Shown: piece after piece, positions 5,992 through 6,125 of the stretch
Layout: each line of letters begins with the position of its first letter
How positions within the stretch are numbered: the first letter of the stretch is position 1
NCBI GenBank assembly: GCA_947483545.1
Contig: CANKNP010000310.1
Coordinates: forward strand, 1 to 6,125
Source of the DNA: Deltaproteobacteria bacterium
GTDB taxonomy: Bacteria; Myxococcota; UBA796; SXON01
Direction: 5' to 3'
DNA length: 6,125 nucleotides
Position numbers and translations under genes: made by a program
Notes under the pieces: generated by a model
What the model was told of the DNA's origin: nothing
What the model saw: the letters and a program-made list of their open reading frames with translations, nothing else
Database searches by the model: none

Positions 5992-6125
5992 TCGACGGTT
6001 CCTTTGCACCGTTCCTACCGGCGGAATGCGACGGTTCGACGAAGACGCCGAGCCCGTCGCCTTACACCTGTAACGGTGCGGGGTGGGGCCAGCCCGGCTC
6101 CAAGTCAAGTCCTTCCGGGGACTTA
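5992..6125. other. Non-coding tail with nested inverted repeats
   Basis: No credible gene is seen here; a minus-strand frame crossing it is antisense to the AlkD gene. The outer arms GCACCGTT (6006-6013) and AACGGTGC (6072-6079) pair perfectly over 8 bp. Inside them GCGACGG (6029-6035) pairs with CCGTCGC (6054-6060) over 7 bp. GACGGTTC also occurs as a direct repeat at 5995-6002 and 6030-6037. The outer motif, as GCACCGTTCC, recurs beside the left 38-bp repeat at 2234-2243. The structure could be a folded RNA, a protein-binding region or part of a larger intergenic repeat. Confidence 0.5.
6107..6124. terminator. Short hairpin at the window edge, possible terminator
   Basis: AAGTCC (6107-6112) pairs with GGACTT (6119-6124) around a 6-nt loop TTCCGG that can close further by a T-G pair. 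The stem is only moderately strong and the bases after it lie outside the window, so a U-tract cannot be checked. It could end the AlkD operon transcript or belong to the next locus. Confidence 0.25.

Noticed and set aside
5680..6108. A 142-codon minus-strand open frame over the end of the AlkD gene and the tail repeats
   Set aside because: It is mostly antisense to the conserved AlkD C-terminus, has no start signal and crosses the repeat; the translation is Pro/Arg-rich noise.
5992..6125. tRNA or other known RNA gene in the tail
   Set aside because: The stems do not form a cloverleaf and no T-loop or CCA end is seen; the nested arms match no RNA class I recognise.

Overview
The window is very GC-rich, with short gaps and tightly packed genes. 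Together with a four-heme/five-heme nitrite reductase pair, a possible leaderless start and proline/glycine-rich envelope proteins, this suggests a Gram-negative environmental bacterium, perhaps of the Myxococcota or a related deltaproteobacterial lineage. That placement is an inference from style; no marker gene is present.

Left part (1-1167, minus strand): an nrfHA operon for respiratory reduction of nitrite to ammonium. nrfH, the tetraheme membrane quinol dehydrogenase, looks complete. nrfA, the nitrite reductase, is broken as written. Its N-terminal part, with the heme-1 motif, runs to about position 144 and then joins, out of frame, directly to the region of the last heme. Three of the five heme motifs and most of the active site are missing. 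Either this is a real deletion pseudogene or the assembly collapsed between two similar short sequences.

Middle (1335-2231, plus strand): a divergently transcribed class I SAM-dependent methyltransferase with a small N-terminal Cys motif. It may be translated from a leaderless transcript.

Right part (2315-5945, plus strand): three genes that overlap by 1 nt (TGATG) and 4 nt (ATGA), so almost certainly one operon. The first encodes an unrecognised secreted/transmembrane protein with a beta-rich outer domain, low-complexity linkers, one membrane span and a cytoplasmic domain. The second encodes a membrane-anchored SGNH/GDSL-type hydrolase with a C-terminal beta-sandwich-like extension. The third encodes an AlkD-family DNA glycosylase with its DNA-contacting and catalytic residues conserved. 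The first two probably act in the envelope; why a DNA repair enzyme is coupled to them is unclear.

The three-gene operon is bracketed by two inverted copies of a 38-bp sequence (36/38 identical) at 2241-2278 and 5954-5991. The right copy is followed by 90 bp of nested inverted repeats sharing a 10-bp motif with the left flank. This dispersed or cassette-bounding repeat and the nrfA deletion are the two observations most worth following up. I saw no tRNA, rRNA, CRISPR array, transposase or integrase gene.
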